Origin: Lycorma delicatula
Taxonomy: Eukaryota > Arthropoda > Insecta > Hemiptera > Fulgoridae
NCBI RefSeq assembly: GCF_047948215.1
Contig: NC_134463.1
Coordinates: 59,393,701-59,457,700 of the forward strand
DNA length: 64,000 nt
Direction: 5' to 3'
Shown: one piece after another, positions 1 through 11,786 of the stretch
Layout of the letters: the number at the start of each line of letters is the position of its first letter
How positions within the stretch are numbered: the stretch's first letter is position 1
Made by a program: the position numbers and the translations under genes
The notes under the pieces: model-generated
Told to the model about the DNA's origin: nothing
Database searches by the model: none
The model's input: the letters and a program-made list of their open reading frames with translations, nothing else

Positions 1-125
1 AGTTTACTACTTAGATAACAATATTACAAAGGATGGATGAAATAATGCAGACGTCAAAAGCAAATTGGAACAAGCAAGGGGAAATTTTCATTCAGAAAAC
101 TTTGAGCCACAAATTTTTTCCTTAG
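1..125 (+). mobile_element. LINE reverse-transcriptase scrap at window edge
   Basis: From base 2 the + strand reads VYYLDNNITKDG, a stop, then NNADVKSKLEQARGNF. This resembles the Y-L-G-S-x-I-T-x-D-G ... D-I/V-K-x-R-I-x-x-A-x-x-x-F block that follows the reverse-transcriptase domain of non-LTR retrotransposons. The same block is seen intact in the LINE at 25.4..26.2 kb. It is interrupted by a TGA, and homology fades after about base 110. The rest of the element would lie to the left. Confidence 0.6.
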
Positions 126-2141
126 GCATATATATGTGTGTGTGCATGTATAAGGAAATTACATTAAGTGAATGGTATTTTCATACTCCTCATACCTTAA
201 AACGTTAAGAAAATTCACTTTTACCCCCAATCACACCATGTGACCAAAAGTAATATTATACTTTTCTTTAAACTAACTTCTTTACTAACTTTGAAAAGTT
301 AGTAAAAAAAGTTTACTAATGTCAAATATAAATCTAATTAGGAAGTGTATTTTTAAAAAATATCTGTACAGTATATAACATGAATAAATAATTTTTTTAT
401 GTGTATGTATACATACAAGTATGTAATACATAATATATTACATAGAACACACCAGGAAAGGGATTGATGCACTTTGTCACAGTTTAAAAAAAAGGAAATG
501 ACTGGGTAATTGCCCAGAAATTGACATGGTAAAACCTCGATTGGAGGAGCATCATAAAATACATAATTAATTACAAAATAAAAATATATATTAACTAAAA
601 AGTCTATGTAATTGAAGACTTTAACTAATTAATTATTTAAATTATAAACACTGAAATAATATTATGATACTAAATATAAAAAATTCTGCCACCACAAAAT
701 AAATCACAATTCAAAAGAAGTTAATGAAAATTTTTTGAACACATATTGAATGGAAATACAGAAAATTCAGGATTTTTTATTATTTTAAATAAATTGAGAA
801 AATTTTTTTTAAATGGTTTGATATTTTAATAAAAACGGCATTGGAAACATAATAAGGTTTTTTTTCATAGACCAAAGTATCATGATTAATTAGACAAAAC
901 ATTTCTGTTCTTTGGTTTGATATAGGTGGATATTGTTATTTTTTAAGGATAAGTGACTATTATTTTTTGTAAGAATTGCAATATTCATAAATATATATTC
1001 TCTACAATAATGAAACGTGGGTAATAGGAAAATCATAAAAGAAAATGAAATTTATAATAAAAATGTGAATAATCTAAAGTAGAATATAGACTAGTGAAAT
1101 TTGATATGGGAAAATGTTAAAAAATAGGTTAATTTTATTTTACTAGCCAGCCAAAAAACATTTTCTTTTATTTTTTCTTAGTATTATATACGACAGATCT
1201 GTAAATTCTAATCGTGATTGAGGCTGAAAGTTTTTTTATCCTGTTGACCTAAATAAAATGTGATCTATGTTTATGGTTGCGATACATAACGCTGGAATTG
1301 GATTTTGGATATATAGGCCATGTTGATTTGCTTGTGCTTATATGCCAACAAGTTGGAGCTAGGTTTTATTGTGACTATTTCAAAAGCCAAAAAAAGATGA
1401 AAAATATAGTAAAATGTACGTAATTCGTATTTCATTTGTAATAATTAGATTATCCTATTTTCTGAATAACTCTTATGAAATAATGTTGAGTTACTGATTT
1501 CTTTATTTTTTTATTTCTTTATTTTTTTTTTATTAACTATTATTGTTTTTTGTATAAAATTTGTGAGAGAGGGTGAATTATTAAAATTTTATCATTTGTC
1601 CAATTAAATAATTTGAACTTCCCTTAAAATATTTGAACCTCTTAATTAATATCTTTTTTTGTATTTCACATATTTACCATATCTGGTTCTTAGTGTAAAT
1701 ATAACCATTCTTAATGTAATAAATACTTATATCAATTACTTATATAAATACTAATATTACTTACTGTGAATTATAACTTCAGTTTTAATTGTGATCTCTT
1801 TTGCTATTATTGTTTATGTAGAACACCAATCCATTTTGTTGGATTGTGAAAAGTAATTAGGTTTATCTTATATACACCTCTGTCATCAGTTTGAGATTTT
1901 ATATAGCCACCTGTTTTGTTTTGTTTATTTTCTATAATTAAAGAAATAAATATTTTATTCTGATCAGTAATAATAAGTATACTAATCACATCATGAATAT
2001 TTAGATGTGCTACTCCATGAATAAAAATGAAGCTGCCTAATATTGCCTAGATGGATCAAGAGAGACTGTTGTATACATTAAGTAATATTAAGAGAAATAC
2101 ATAAGGATAATATATATATAAAACGACTTGGTACTTGTGTA

Positions 2142-3226
2142 TTATGACGGCGCCACCATCGTTAGGAGGTTATAACCAGCGTGACTGGTGGTGAGTTAAG
2201 TAACTGTGTTCTACTTGTTATCAGTAAGACGATAAATTAAAAATATTTATTGAAGTTAACGGTGAATTTATAAGTAAAATGTGTGTGCTTAGAATTTGGG
2301 ATCTCCCACATTGTGAAGAGAAAGCTGTTAGATTTTTGCAGGAAAATGGTATTCTTTCGAAGGAACAAAACTGTGCCAAAGAACATGATATGACTGTATT
2401 TTAGTGAAGTAGTCATTTGGCAATGCAACAAGAGAAGTTGCCGCAGTAAAATAGATATCTGCACAGGTAATTGGATGAAAGGCAGCAAAATAAGTTTTCT
2501 GAATGGAGTCCCATTTTATTTACACCTGACATATGAAATTAGTTCTTACAAATGGTGTTCACGTGAGCCAGACATGAGTAGTCATACATGTGCAGACTGG
2601 AACAACTACCTTCGTGAGGTATGCATTTCACAATTAATAAATCAGCCTGGAAAAGTAGGAGGTCCAGGTAGTAGAATAGTTGAAATAGATGAAACTCTAT
2701 TTAATTGACGAAAAAATCAGGTTGGACGAGTATTCCCAACACTGGGTTTTGGGAGAGAATTTGTCAGGAGACGGGTGAATGTTTTATAGTCAAGGTTCCT
2801 GACAGATCCTTCAGTACTGTTTTGAATAAAGTCCTAAAACATGTTGAATATAGTACAACTCTGTATTCTGACTCATGGAGAGCATATAGGACAAATGAAC
2901 TGGAGAAGCATGAAGCATGGTTACCAGCACTTCACTGTCAATCACAACTATAATTTTATTGATTCTGAAGTAGGAGTATACACACGAAATGTGGAAAGGA
3001 GTTCTTTGAAATGGAGAAATAAAAAACATAGAGGCACTGCCAGTAGAGTCGTAGAGTCGTATTTTTCTGAGTTTATGTGGCACCAAAACCATACATCCAA
3101 CAATGTATTTCAAGAAATATTAACAAGTATTGCCCAATTTTGGCCACCGGAAATTTGAATAAATAATCCAATTTCTAGTTTTGTATTTCTACTTTATTTC
3201 TAACTGATACCAACGGCCATCATAAA
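2142..3226 (+). mobile_element. Merlin DNA transposon (IS1016/IS1595-like), decayed
   Basis: A transposase coding region (2279..3158) sits between two imperfect terminal inverted repeats. The left end, near 2142..2166, begins TTATGACGGC. The right end, near 3201..3226, reads TTATGATGGCCGTTGG on the opposite strand, so the first ten positions agree at all but one. The length of about 1.1 kb suits Merlin. I could not see a convincing target-site duplication, so the exact ends are approximate. Confidence 0.75.
2279..3158 (+). pseudogene. Merlin transposase pseudogene (DDE, ISXO2-like)
   Basis: Readable pieces in three frames. An N-terminal piece starts MCVLRIWDLPHCEEKAVRF and stops at 2402..2404. 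A second piece from about 2418 includes CADWNNYLREVC and GGPGSRIVEIDET. A third includes WERICQETGECF and DSWRAY. A C-terminal piece includes FTVNHNYNFIDSEVG, NVERS and ESYFSEFMWH. The likely catalytic triad is D at 2688..2690 (EIDET), D at 2870..2872 (SDSW) and E at 2994..2996 (NVE). Two in-frame stops (2402, 2706) and frame changes near 2740 and 2910 show it is dead. The CDWNNYLREVC..GGPG..VEIDE signature identifies Merlin. Confidence 0.88.
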
Positions 3227-5321
3227 TTTACACATCTATTACATATATACTTCCAACTGTAGTGGCCCCATTATTATACATAAGCACCAATGACTTTAAT
3301 AAAAATAACTACTTAGAAACTATTAATGAAAAATATTTGACAACATGTTAAAAGAGATGTAGAAAATTCTGGTTTTTTATATGGATACTAAATACCGATT
3401 TGACAGTCTACCTTTGTATCTTGAAAGCCCATTCTGATTTTTTGAGGGAATCCTAAGATATAATATTTTACATTAGATGGGAATGTGCATAATTAATATT
3501 TAATCATTTTTCCTGCAATTCTTAAATTACTATTTTACCTTCTTTAAAATTCAAAACTGAACTATGGAATAGTATGTTTAACGAGTAGTTATAAAATTTA
3601 TTTTAAATTAACTTTAATATGTAAAATTCTTTCTGTTAATATTAATCTAAAAATATATTCTCTATTCAATTTATGTATATTTTTTGAAATTTTATTGTTT
3701 TATACATTTAATAGGTGTTTGGGGGGTGATGATGTTTGAAAATAAGAGAATAATAATAATTTTCGAATTATTGAATTGCTAAAACCTCTGTGCCTTACAA
3801 AAGAGAATTTTAATATTTTTAACCCAAAATTTTATTTTTATGTTCATTCAATTAAAAGTTGTAATGTTGTACAGTATTAAAAAATGAAGAATAGTTATTT
3901 ACCTGAATATATTTATTTTCATGTTAGTATAGTTGTGTTCTGATGTTATAAAAATAAAAAAAATTATATAGTAAAAACGGAAGTAATTTATTATCATATA
4001 TACATTGGTAATTGGAATTAATATGTATTGTATTTATAAAAGATAATTTTTTGTTAATTTTTGTTATTGACTAGGGTATGTGGTATGAATGTAACATGCT
4101 CTTTATATGGTAATTTTTTTCTTTCATTTGTCTTGAATAATAATCGTTGTTTATCATTATTTGTACAACTATTATAAGAAGAAAATAAATTCATTTAGTT
4201 TCACTTGAAAACTGGTATCTAAAGTAGACACCATTAAACATGTTGTTGGTTATTTTGCAGTTATGCACACAGTTAAGCCAAGTCCCACTTCTCTTTCCCT
4301 TTCATTGTTCAACAATATAATATAAAAATAAATTCATTTTTGAGGTCATAATTGAAAGGGGAGAAAACATAAAATACATGAAATTCAAGTAAAAATATGA
4401 AAACATGTCAATATATTATTATTTTATAACATGTAATAATTTGAGGATTTAAAGCACTTCCAAACTGATATAAATTTTCTGATTAGACTTGAGTTAAATG
4501 AATGAATCTATATAAGCATCTTACTTTATCCAAATTTTATTTTTTTTTTTATAGTTTAATTATTATAACTTTATATAATTATTAATATTAATATTTGTTC
4601 TAATTGTAGTACAAGTTTTAAACGTGATAAGTACTCATTCAAACAAACAAGGACTAAAGATGAAACATTCTCTTTGTTAAAATAGTTTTTTATTTTTAAA
4701 AAATATAATAAATTAAACAAGACAAACAATGTCAGTTAATGTAAAAATGTCTTTATCAAAGCAGTAATCAAACCCACACTAATAATCAAACTACCACACT
4801 ACCTTTGACCATTACTGTCATCTACTGACCGAATGGTGAGATTTACTATAATTAAATAACAGTACATTTTCATTTGTGAATATGAATAAGTAATTTTTTT
4901 TTGTTATTAAATTTTTTATTATTACCTCTTCTGGTTAATTGATTTTATATTGATGCAGTGTTTTCAGGTATGATTGGTTGTTGCGGTAGCAAGCACCATT
5001 ATTATTTATTGCTAATAATAATATTAATGCTGATTCTATGTGATAAAACTGTAACAATATCATTTAGGTTTGGTGATCTGTGGGAATTAATATAATGAAT
5101 TTAAATTTGACTCATCATTTTATCTATAGTTCCCTAATTTTCTGATTGTTGCTTATTGAGATGTTCCAGCTATTGTAAAATTATTTTAAGGGATATAGTT
5201 TACTCTTGTACTATGGGTGCTACTAAATTAATTTAAATGGAATTGAAAATTTTTTTTGTATTTGTCAAAATGTCTTCCATCGAGATTATAAAAAAAATTG
5301 ATTTTATGTTTTTTTTTTCAG

Positions 5322-5463
5322 TTTACTTCATGGGTGGATGCTGTGATATTCGTTTTCAGCCTGGAGAACGAAGCAAGTTTTAATGCGATTTATAGTTATT
5401 ATACAAAAATGGCTCATTATCGCAATTCTGCTGAAATACCATTGATATTAGTTGGAACACAAG
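5322..5463 (+). CDS. CenG1A: AGAP exon 1 in window: GTPase domain, G4-like region
   Basis: Begins after a T-rich tract and CAG, and ends AAG|GTAATA in phase 1. It encodes codons 1..47 of the visible protein, starting [17 protein letters not shown]. This is the beta-strand and switch-following part of the Ras-like domain, where AGAPs keep a W-D-A-V-I-F-V-F core. The end reads PLILVGTQ and joins the next exon's D-A-I-S. So the G4 motif has the T-Q-D form seen in centaurin-gamma proteins, not the classical N-K-x-D. No upstream exon could be found between 1 and 5321. Confidence 0.93.
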
Positions 5464-7844
5464 GTAATACTACTGTAATTATTATTTGTATTACATTTTG
5501 ATTTAGTGTTTATATCCCATCTAGTTTTTTATTTTTTTTGTAGGATGAAACGTTTGTAATATTTTTTTAAAGTATTTTATTAAATGTTGCTACTTAAATT
5601 GAGCAACATGTTAATGTGTTGAAATATTTACTAATTTAGCAAGGTGATGTAAATTAATACATGCAATTAAATGACATGGGAACTGTATCCTATATTTGTG
5701 GATTTAATTCATATCTCAAGGCCAAAGCCTTGAGCAATAACCTTGGATCAATCGTTCACTACCCAAAAGTAGTAATTGTTAGTATCAATAAAAAGCATTT
5801 TTATTTATTTTTATACCTTTAGGCTGATATCAGTATAGAAACATAACGTCCTCCATCAGTGGTAATTTTCTTTATTTATTGTGGTTAAATTATAAAATGT
5901 TGATCCGTAAACTTTAAAGTTTAGTTAAAAAATATTCAGTTATTGACATAATTAAAAAAGATACTAATAATTTCTTTGTTGTGTTGTATTTCTTTTACGT
6001 TAAATGAAATTTCATTAATTTGGTGTTAAACAATACAAAAACTATAGACAGACCACTTACTCTGTAGAACAGAATTAAGTATTAAATTTACTTTCTAGTA
6101 TCTATTGAGTTTATTATTGATCAAGTTGATACCTGGAAAGGATGCATCATCCTCTCCCTGCACCCAGTTGTTTTTTGTTCTTGCTTCAGATTATGGACTT
6201 TATATTAAACTCAGTTTTCCCATTATTCTTCCTTGAAAACTTTATTCATCTCTGTTCTCTTTTTTAGGTCTTCCTTTACATAATCTAATCTTTTTTATAG
6301 TCTTCTTTCTATTATATTTAAATTAAAGTTCAACTCAAACAGGCTGATTAGAGTCAACAGATTTAAGCAATCTTTTCAAAAAAAACAGTCATTTGCTCAT
6401 GATTTTTTTTCATATTAAAATGACTTTTTTGTAGCTAATAACTTGTTCTGATAATGATGATCTCATCAGATTTGTAGTTTAAATTGAAGTTTCTTATTGA
6501 TTGAAGCTGTATTTACTATTACTCTTTATTAGTTATTAACAAAGTTTAACTTTAACTAAAACTTTTCTTTAGTATATTACTGAGCAGTGTAGCAAACAGC
6601 TTGTGTGGACTAAATTCCTATCTTAAGCAGATCATTGGTAATAATTAGTTAGTTCAGTTTAATTAGTTTTTATTTAATTAAATAAAAACCATTTAATATA
6701 CTAAAAACTTGTCAATTTTTGTTAAATATTTAAAAGTATTCTCAAATTCTATCATGAAGTAAAATTTCCTTATACTACAGAAAAAAAACCTTTTCACATC
6801 GTTATTACAGTAATTTAACATTATTGAAAAAAAAGTTTCATATTATTTTAATTTTTGGGTAATGGGGAGTTGTTCATATTTTGATTATTAACATTTTGAC
6901 TTTGAATGTATTTCTTTCCCAAGAAAAAAAAGGATGGTGCATGTGAGTTTGTTTGTTTGTTTGATGTGTGTGCTCACATGTTTATTCTAGCTGCTATTGG
7001 TGCAGAGCGGAACACGTGGTGCACTGGGCAGTTGTGCATAGTGCACGAACGATTCATTCATTCAAATACTTTATACTTCTTTATATGAAAGATTTATCTA
7101 AAATTATATTTGTGTTTTGGGGATAAAAAAGGAAAAAATTGGAGTTAGAGCAGTATTAAAAAATTACAACTTAAGAAACAGCTAAAAATGTTCAGAATTT
7201 TTAAGCTTTTTGTGTAAAAGTTTTTATTGTTGTTAGTATATAAATTCATGAACGTTATTAAGTTACAGTTGGTAAAATAATTAAACAAAATCATATGAAA
7301 TGAAACGTAAAGAATGCATTTTCTTGGCGGGCCACAAGCCTGCCTATTTTCTAGTACCTATAAACATATCGCAGCTCATAAAAATAAAAAATGATAAAAA
7401 GTACTTTTCAAGAGTTTTTACTGGGGAGGGTTTCTAACATTTTTCTTTTATAGACAATTTTTGATACCATATTTAAAACTGAAAAATTGAACTGAAAGCT
7501 TTCTTTTTTTTTGAATATGTTTTTACATTTTTAAATGCGAATACATATAAAAACAGCAGAACATGATTGAATTTAGAATTACATATTTATATAATTCTTT
7601 TGTTATTATATTTTTGTTCCTACAATACTTTTTTTGAAGCTATAAAGTAACATATGTTTAGCATGCAAACATTACGTGTATTTTATTCTGTGATATAAAG
7701 TAATTTATAATTAATCATTAAAAGTTACATTCAGCATAATGGTATCATTTATTATGGCAATTAGAATTTATACCAGTAAAGTGTTTACTAAGCCGTGATA
7801 TGACAATTGCATAATAGTACTGTCAAAACTACAGTTAAAGTTAA

Positions 7845-7942
7845 AAAAAATAATAAACCAACACAAAGTTCTATTAGTTATCTTCAAATTAAATTATTTT
7901 AATTTCAAGATAAAAGTAGAATTTTGTGTTGGTTTATTTTTT
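7845..7942 (+). repeat. Long near-perfect inverted repeat (hairpin of about 98 nt)
   Basis: Left arm 7845..7890 and right arm 7896..7942 are complementary over more than 40 positions with only a few mismatches. Both outer arms carry the word ATAAACCAACACAAA or its complement, and a loop of only a few bases lies between them. It could be a pre-miRNA-like hairpin in the sense of the host gene, or the two ends of a tiny palindromic MITE. Confidence 0.7.
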
Positions 7943-8865
7943 GATTGAGTAGAAAGTGTATGTCAAATAAAGCCTCCTGGCAACAGTGATTGTCATGCTG
8001 GATGACTTATAACTGCAGTGATAATATACAGTTGCCAGCAGATCAATAACATTTAGTTATTTATATGCTGTGAAATAAATTATGTTGTATTGCTAAATTA
8101 CAATACATAGTAAAACGTTTTAGTGAAAATTTATGGACATTCTGTATAGTACCATGATGAAATTCATAATAGAATGAAAAAGACAGTTTTGCATTTTAAT
8201 ACGTGTAAACTAGATTATAATGTACTTTTTTTTATTTTTATACTAACGTAGTATTTATAAAGAAATCATTTATTTCATTTTACAAAGATTACAGATAGTT
8301 TGAAATTTATGTTAAAAATTCTACATTATATTTGAAGTGCTTTATTTTCAGTTTTCTGTGAATAATGTAACATATTAACTGAAATGAAATTAAAAATACG
8401 AAAGAAATAATAAATTTTTCTCTAACTAATATCTGTATGTGTGGAGTTTTTTTTAAGTTTAAATTGTAAAAAAATTGAATGAATGAAATGAATCGTGGTG
8501 ATTCTCTTACTACCTGGAGGGTTTGAAATTTCTTCTTCGGGGTTGTTTGTCTTATACTAAACTCTCAATGTTTAGATTGTCCTTTTCATACGTACCCTTC
8601 TTCTTTATTTTTTATCTCTTTCTTTTCCATATTTGGCTCTGTGAGTTCAACTGTACATGTTCTACGTCCAAGACAACATTCATTTATTGCATTTAATGGT
8701 ATGATCCGTTAGAAGGAGAGCAGCCTTTGTTTATTATTTGCTAATTGCAAAATAAGCCTAATGTTTGAAGTACCAATTGGGCGTATTTCTTAGAATACTT
8801 TTAAAAAATAGATATAATATCAATTTTTCAGTTTTTTTATCAAACTATTTTTATTTATTTATTTT

Positions 8866-9003
8866 TTTTAACCTCCGATACCACCGTTAGGTATTGCTTA
8901 GGATGAGATGAATGAAATTTTTGTAGGATGAGAAAATGCCATGCATGCCTGTGATTCAAACCCGGGACCTTCAAATGAAAGGCCAAGACACTACCACAAA
9001 TTG
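8866..9003 (-). mobile_element. tRNA-derived SINE copy
   Basis: On the minus strand the copy begins near GTGGTAGTGTCTTGGCC, which resembles an A box. It then carries GGTCCCGGGTTTGAATCAC, resembling a tRNA pol III B box (GGTTCGANTCC). It ends CGGTGGTATCGGAGGTTAAA followed by an A-rich stretch (a T-run on the + strand). A tRNA-like head plus an A-rich 3' tail is the SINE pattern. Its 3' tail resembles that of the copy at 30360..30534. Confidence 0.65.
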
Positions 9004-9021
9004 TTATTATTTATTGTTTTT

Positions 9022-9052
9022 TTTAAAACCTCACCCCAAGTGAGGTTTTAAA
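9022..9052. repeat. Perfect 13-bp-arm hairpin
   Basis: Arms 9022..9034 (TTTAAAACCTCAC) and 9040..9052 (GTGAGGTTTTAAA) are exact complements with a 5-base loop. It sits about 20 bp from the SINE copy. Function unknown. Confidence 0.7.
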
Positions 9053-9654
9053 GGTGAATTAAATTTTCTTAATTTAATGAAACTATTTATTTAATAATTT
9101 CATTTGTATTCATATTATTTAATGGATCTCAGCTTTGTTACATATAAGTTCCCTGGAGTTTATGTGTAAAAGTATATTAACTAAACCTTACTACAGTTTA
9201 AGAGAAACTGATAATAAAAGAAGTTTACAGGTAAAGAATAGGAGATTTGATGCTAAAGATATATTGACATCAGGAACATAATGTTCTAATCACTGTGGGC
9301 AGCACATTTTGGTATAATTTTAATTTGCTATATTTTCATTTTCATATCAATTATATCTATTTTTTTTATTATAAACCAATGCAAGAAAATTATGTATGCA
9401 TTCAAGAAGTTTGATTGTGAGATGTTTTATGTATACATCCACTGTTAAGTACTCATGCTAAACTATGCGAGTACTACTATAATGTTTAAGATTACAATTA
9501 TAAAAATTAAAAATAATCTGAAAAAAAGATAAATTTTATTACGGTTACTATAATTCATTCATTTTTATTAATATTAACACAATTTTTAAATATAGAAAAT
9601 AATAATAATATACTTTTATTTAAATTTTCTAATGTATATAAATTTTTTTTTTAG

Positions 9655-9789
9655 ATGCCATTAGTGAAAATAATCCAAGAGTTATTGATGATTCAAGAGC
9701 TCGTAAATTAGCGACTGATTTAAAAAGGTGTTCGTATTATGAGACTTGTGCCACATATGGACTTAATGTTGAAAGAGTTTTTCAAGATG
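9655..9789 (+). CDS. CenG1A: AGAP exon 2 in window: GTPase domain C-terminal part
   Basis: Acceptor is TTTTTTTTTAG, donor is G|GTACGT, phase 1 on both sides. The split first codon gives D of [19 protein letters not shown]. The rest contains the [18 protein letters not shown] segment, which corresponds to the G5 region (the place of S-A-K in Ras) and the last helix of the GTPase fold. This T-C-A-T-Y-G-L-N-V form is characteristic of AGAP GTPase domains. Confidence 0.94.
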
Positions 9790-10763
9790 GTACGTAGTAG
9801 ATTTGAATTTTTTTGTATAATAAATGGCGGCAATTATTATTGTCATTATCCAGTAATAAATTCCAGCTGAATGTATAGAATTTACTCTCAACATTATTTA
9901 AATTTGGCGATCTACTGAAATTGGTTTGGGTGTTAGCATTTTTTCTTACTTTGCATCCTAACATCCTTCAATTTTCCAGGATGTTCCTGGCTGTAAAGGA
10001 ACAATCAGATTATATTAGATACTCTTTACCTTATCATCTTATCCAAGACTTGTAATTATTATTATTATAATTAATTATTTTTGTTATTGAAATATAAACT
10101 TTCATTAAAAAACATTTTAAATTTTCCTGGTGGATTAATTTCCAGGTTTTTAGTGATATTATTTACTTAAAAATTATATCATTAAATTATTATTTTTTTT
10201 TTTTTTTTGTATAATTTTGAATTAAAATTGATTTTCTTAAATATTATTGTATTTACTTATAATAGAATTTTTATCTGCAATTTTTGGGGAATTAATTTTA
10301 TTATTTATTCTAATGAAGTAAAATTAGTTAAAATATGTTTAAAAATTTCAAAAGCATTGCATCTAAGAATCTCCAATTATAAAAATTAAAACATGTCATA
10401 GGAATTATAAAGAAAAATTCGGAATAATAAAATAAGGATTTTAACTTTTGTATGTATTTTATGAAGTTTAATCCATTCATACCTAATTATTACAGTTTAC
10501 ATTATTGGAAAAATTATTTCACGTATATAAATGTAGTCTTTCTTTATAGGAATAGATGACAGATAACTAAACTGAATAGAGACTTCACAGATTTTCTCAT
10601 ATTATTAAGTTGTTTTATTTGTTTAATTAATTTACTGGAAATCTGCTGTATACATTGTTCTGGAAATAAAAATTTAGATATACAGCTTGAATAGCTGTCT
10701 AATTTTTAATTTATACACTATATTTGCCTTCTACATAAATTGGTCATTCTTTTTCTTTTGTAA

Positions 10764-10795
10764 AACTGACCTAAGCCAATTGGTTTAGGTCAGTT
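10764..10795. repeat. 32-bp palindrome
   Basis: AACTGACCTAAGCC, then AATT, then GGTTTAGGTCAGTT. The arms are 14 bp with one mismatch (a G:U pair if transcribed). No flanking element was recognised. Confidence 0.7.
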
Positions 10796-11690
10796 GTCTT
10801 TTTTCACTTGTTTTCTATTGCTTGTGAAATATTAAGGGTATTATTTATTTTATAATAGTAATAAATTAATTTTACTACTGACTGTAAATAGTGTAAATAC
10901 ACTAGAGTTGATTGAATTAGTGGTTTGCAGCCGTTCAAGTGTAATCAGAACATTACCATGTTTGTATTATGACATTTAATCTGTCATTTATGTTGACATT
11001 AGTTTCATGGTGGGAGTGTTATGTAATATATATTTTCAACGTTATTAGTTAACTTAATAATGCTTTTATCAGTTCACTTTGTACATAATGTATTGTAAAT
11101 TCTAAAAGAATTAAATTATTGCGAACAATTTAGAAAAAAGTAAACATTCTGTAAAACGAATGTTTATAATATTTTTATTTAGAAAAGTGTTTGTATTCTA
11201 TCTAAATTTTTCAGTATTTGTTCGAATTATATAAAAAATAATAATAAATAAAAAAATAGCAGCAATTCTATTAAATTTTCTTTTCATTTATTGGATGTGT
11301 AATGTAATTCCTTTCCTAATTTTAAAATTAAAAATAATTTTTTCCCAAATAATTTTACTTAATTTCTTATTTGTTTTTTGCCTACTTCTATTTAAAAAAT
11401 AATATAACTAGATTTTCTAGATTAAAGTGTTAAACCAAAAAATATATAAATTAAAGTTTTACTAAATTACTCTTTCTTAGGTCGCCGTAACATAGTTAAA
11501 CACATTAAATAAGGTCACAAATATATTAAGTTTAATAAAATTTCAGGTTGATCTAATTAAAATGATAAAAAATAATTGTAAAGATTTATAAAACTCATGT
11601 TTCTTTATGTGTATTTAAACTCGAACCTCATTACGTAAGATAAATATAAATATTCAGGAGATCATCTTTTAACAGATTAATATATCCTCT

Positions 11691-11691
<1 letters not shown>

Positions 11692-11766
<75 letters not shown>

Positions 11767-11786
11767 CGCGCGTGTGCATGTATGTA
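11692..11786. repeat. Compound microsatellite (TG)n(CG)n
   Basis: About 33 TG units (11692..11757), then a pure alternating CG run of about 15 bases, then TGTGCATGTATGTA. This is uninterrupted alternating purine-pyrimidine sequence of the kind that can adopt Z-DNA. The CG block stands out in an otherwise very AT-rich intron. Confidence 0.9.

Larger units (their letters stand above)
1..5321 (+). other. Upstream intron of the AGAP gene (3' portion)
   Basis: Very AT-rich and without a recognisable exon of the gene, so it is read as the end of an intron whose donor lies outside the window. It contains a LINE scrap at the left edge and a broken Merlin transposon. The remaining sequence (about 130..2140 and 3230..5310) shows no gene or repeat I can identify. 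Confidence 0.6.
5464..9654 (+). other. Intron 1 (4.2 kb)
   Basis: AT-rich intron. It holds a long inverted repeat at 7845..7942, a smaller hairpin at 7977..8038, a tRNA-type SINE copy at about 8866..9003 and a perfect hairpin just beyond it. No other gene or element was recognised. Confidence 0.85.

Noticed and set aside
2811..3113. 100-codon frame on the minus strand
   Set aside because: Antisense shadow of the Merlin transposase remnant.
1..5321. Search for the preceding AGAP exon (G1..G3 part of the GTPase domain)
   Set aside because: No stretch on the + strand encodes the expected P-loop or the residues before FTSWVDAV, so the previous exon is taken to lie outside the window.
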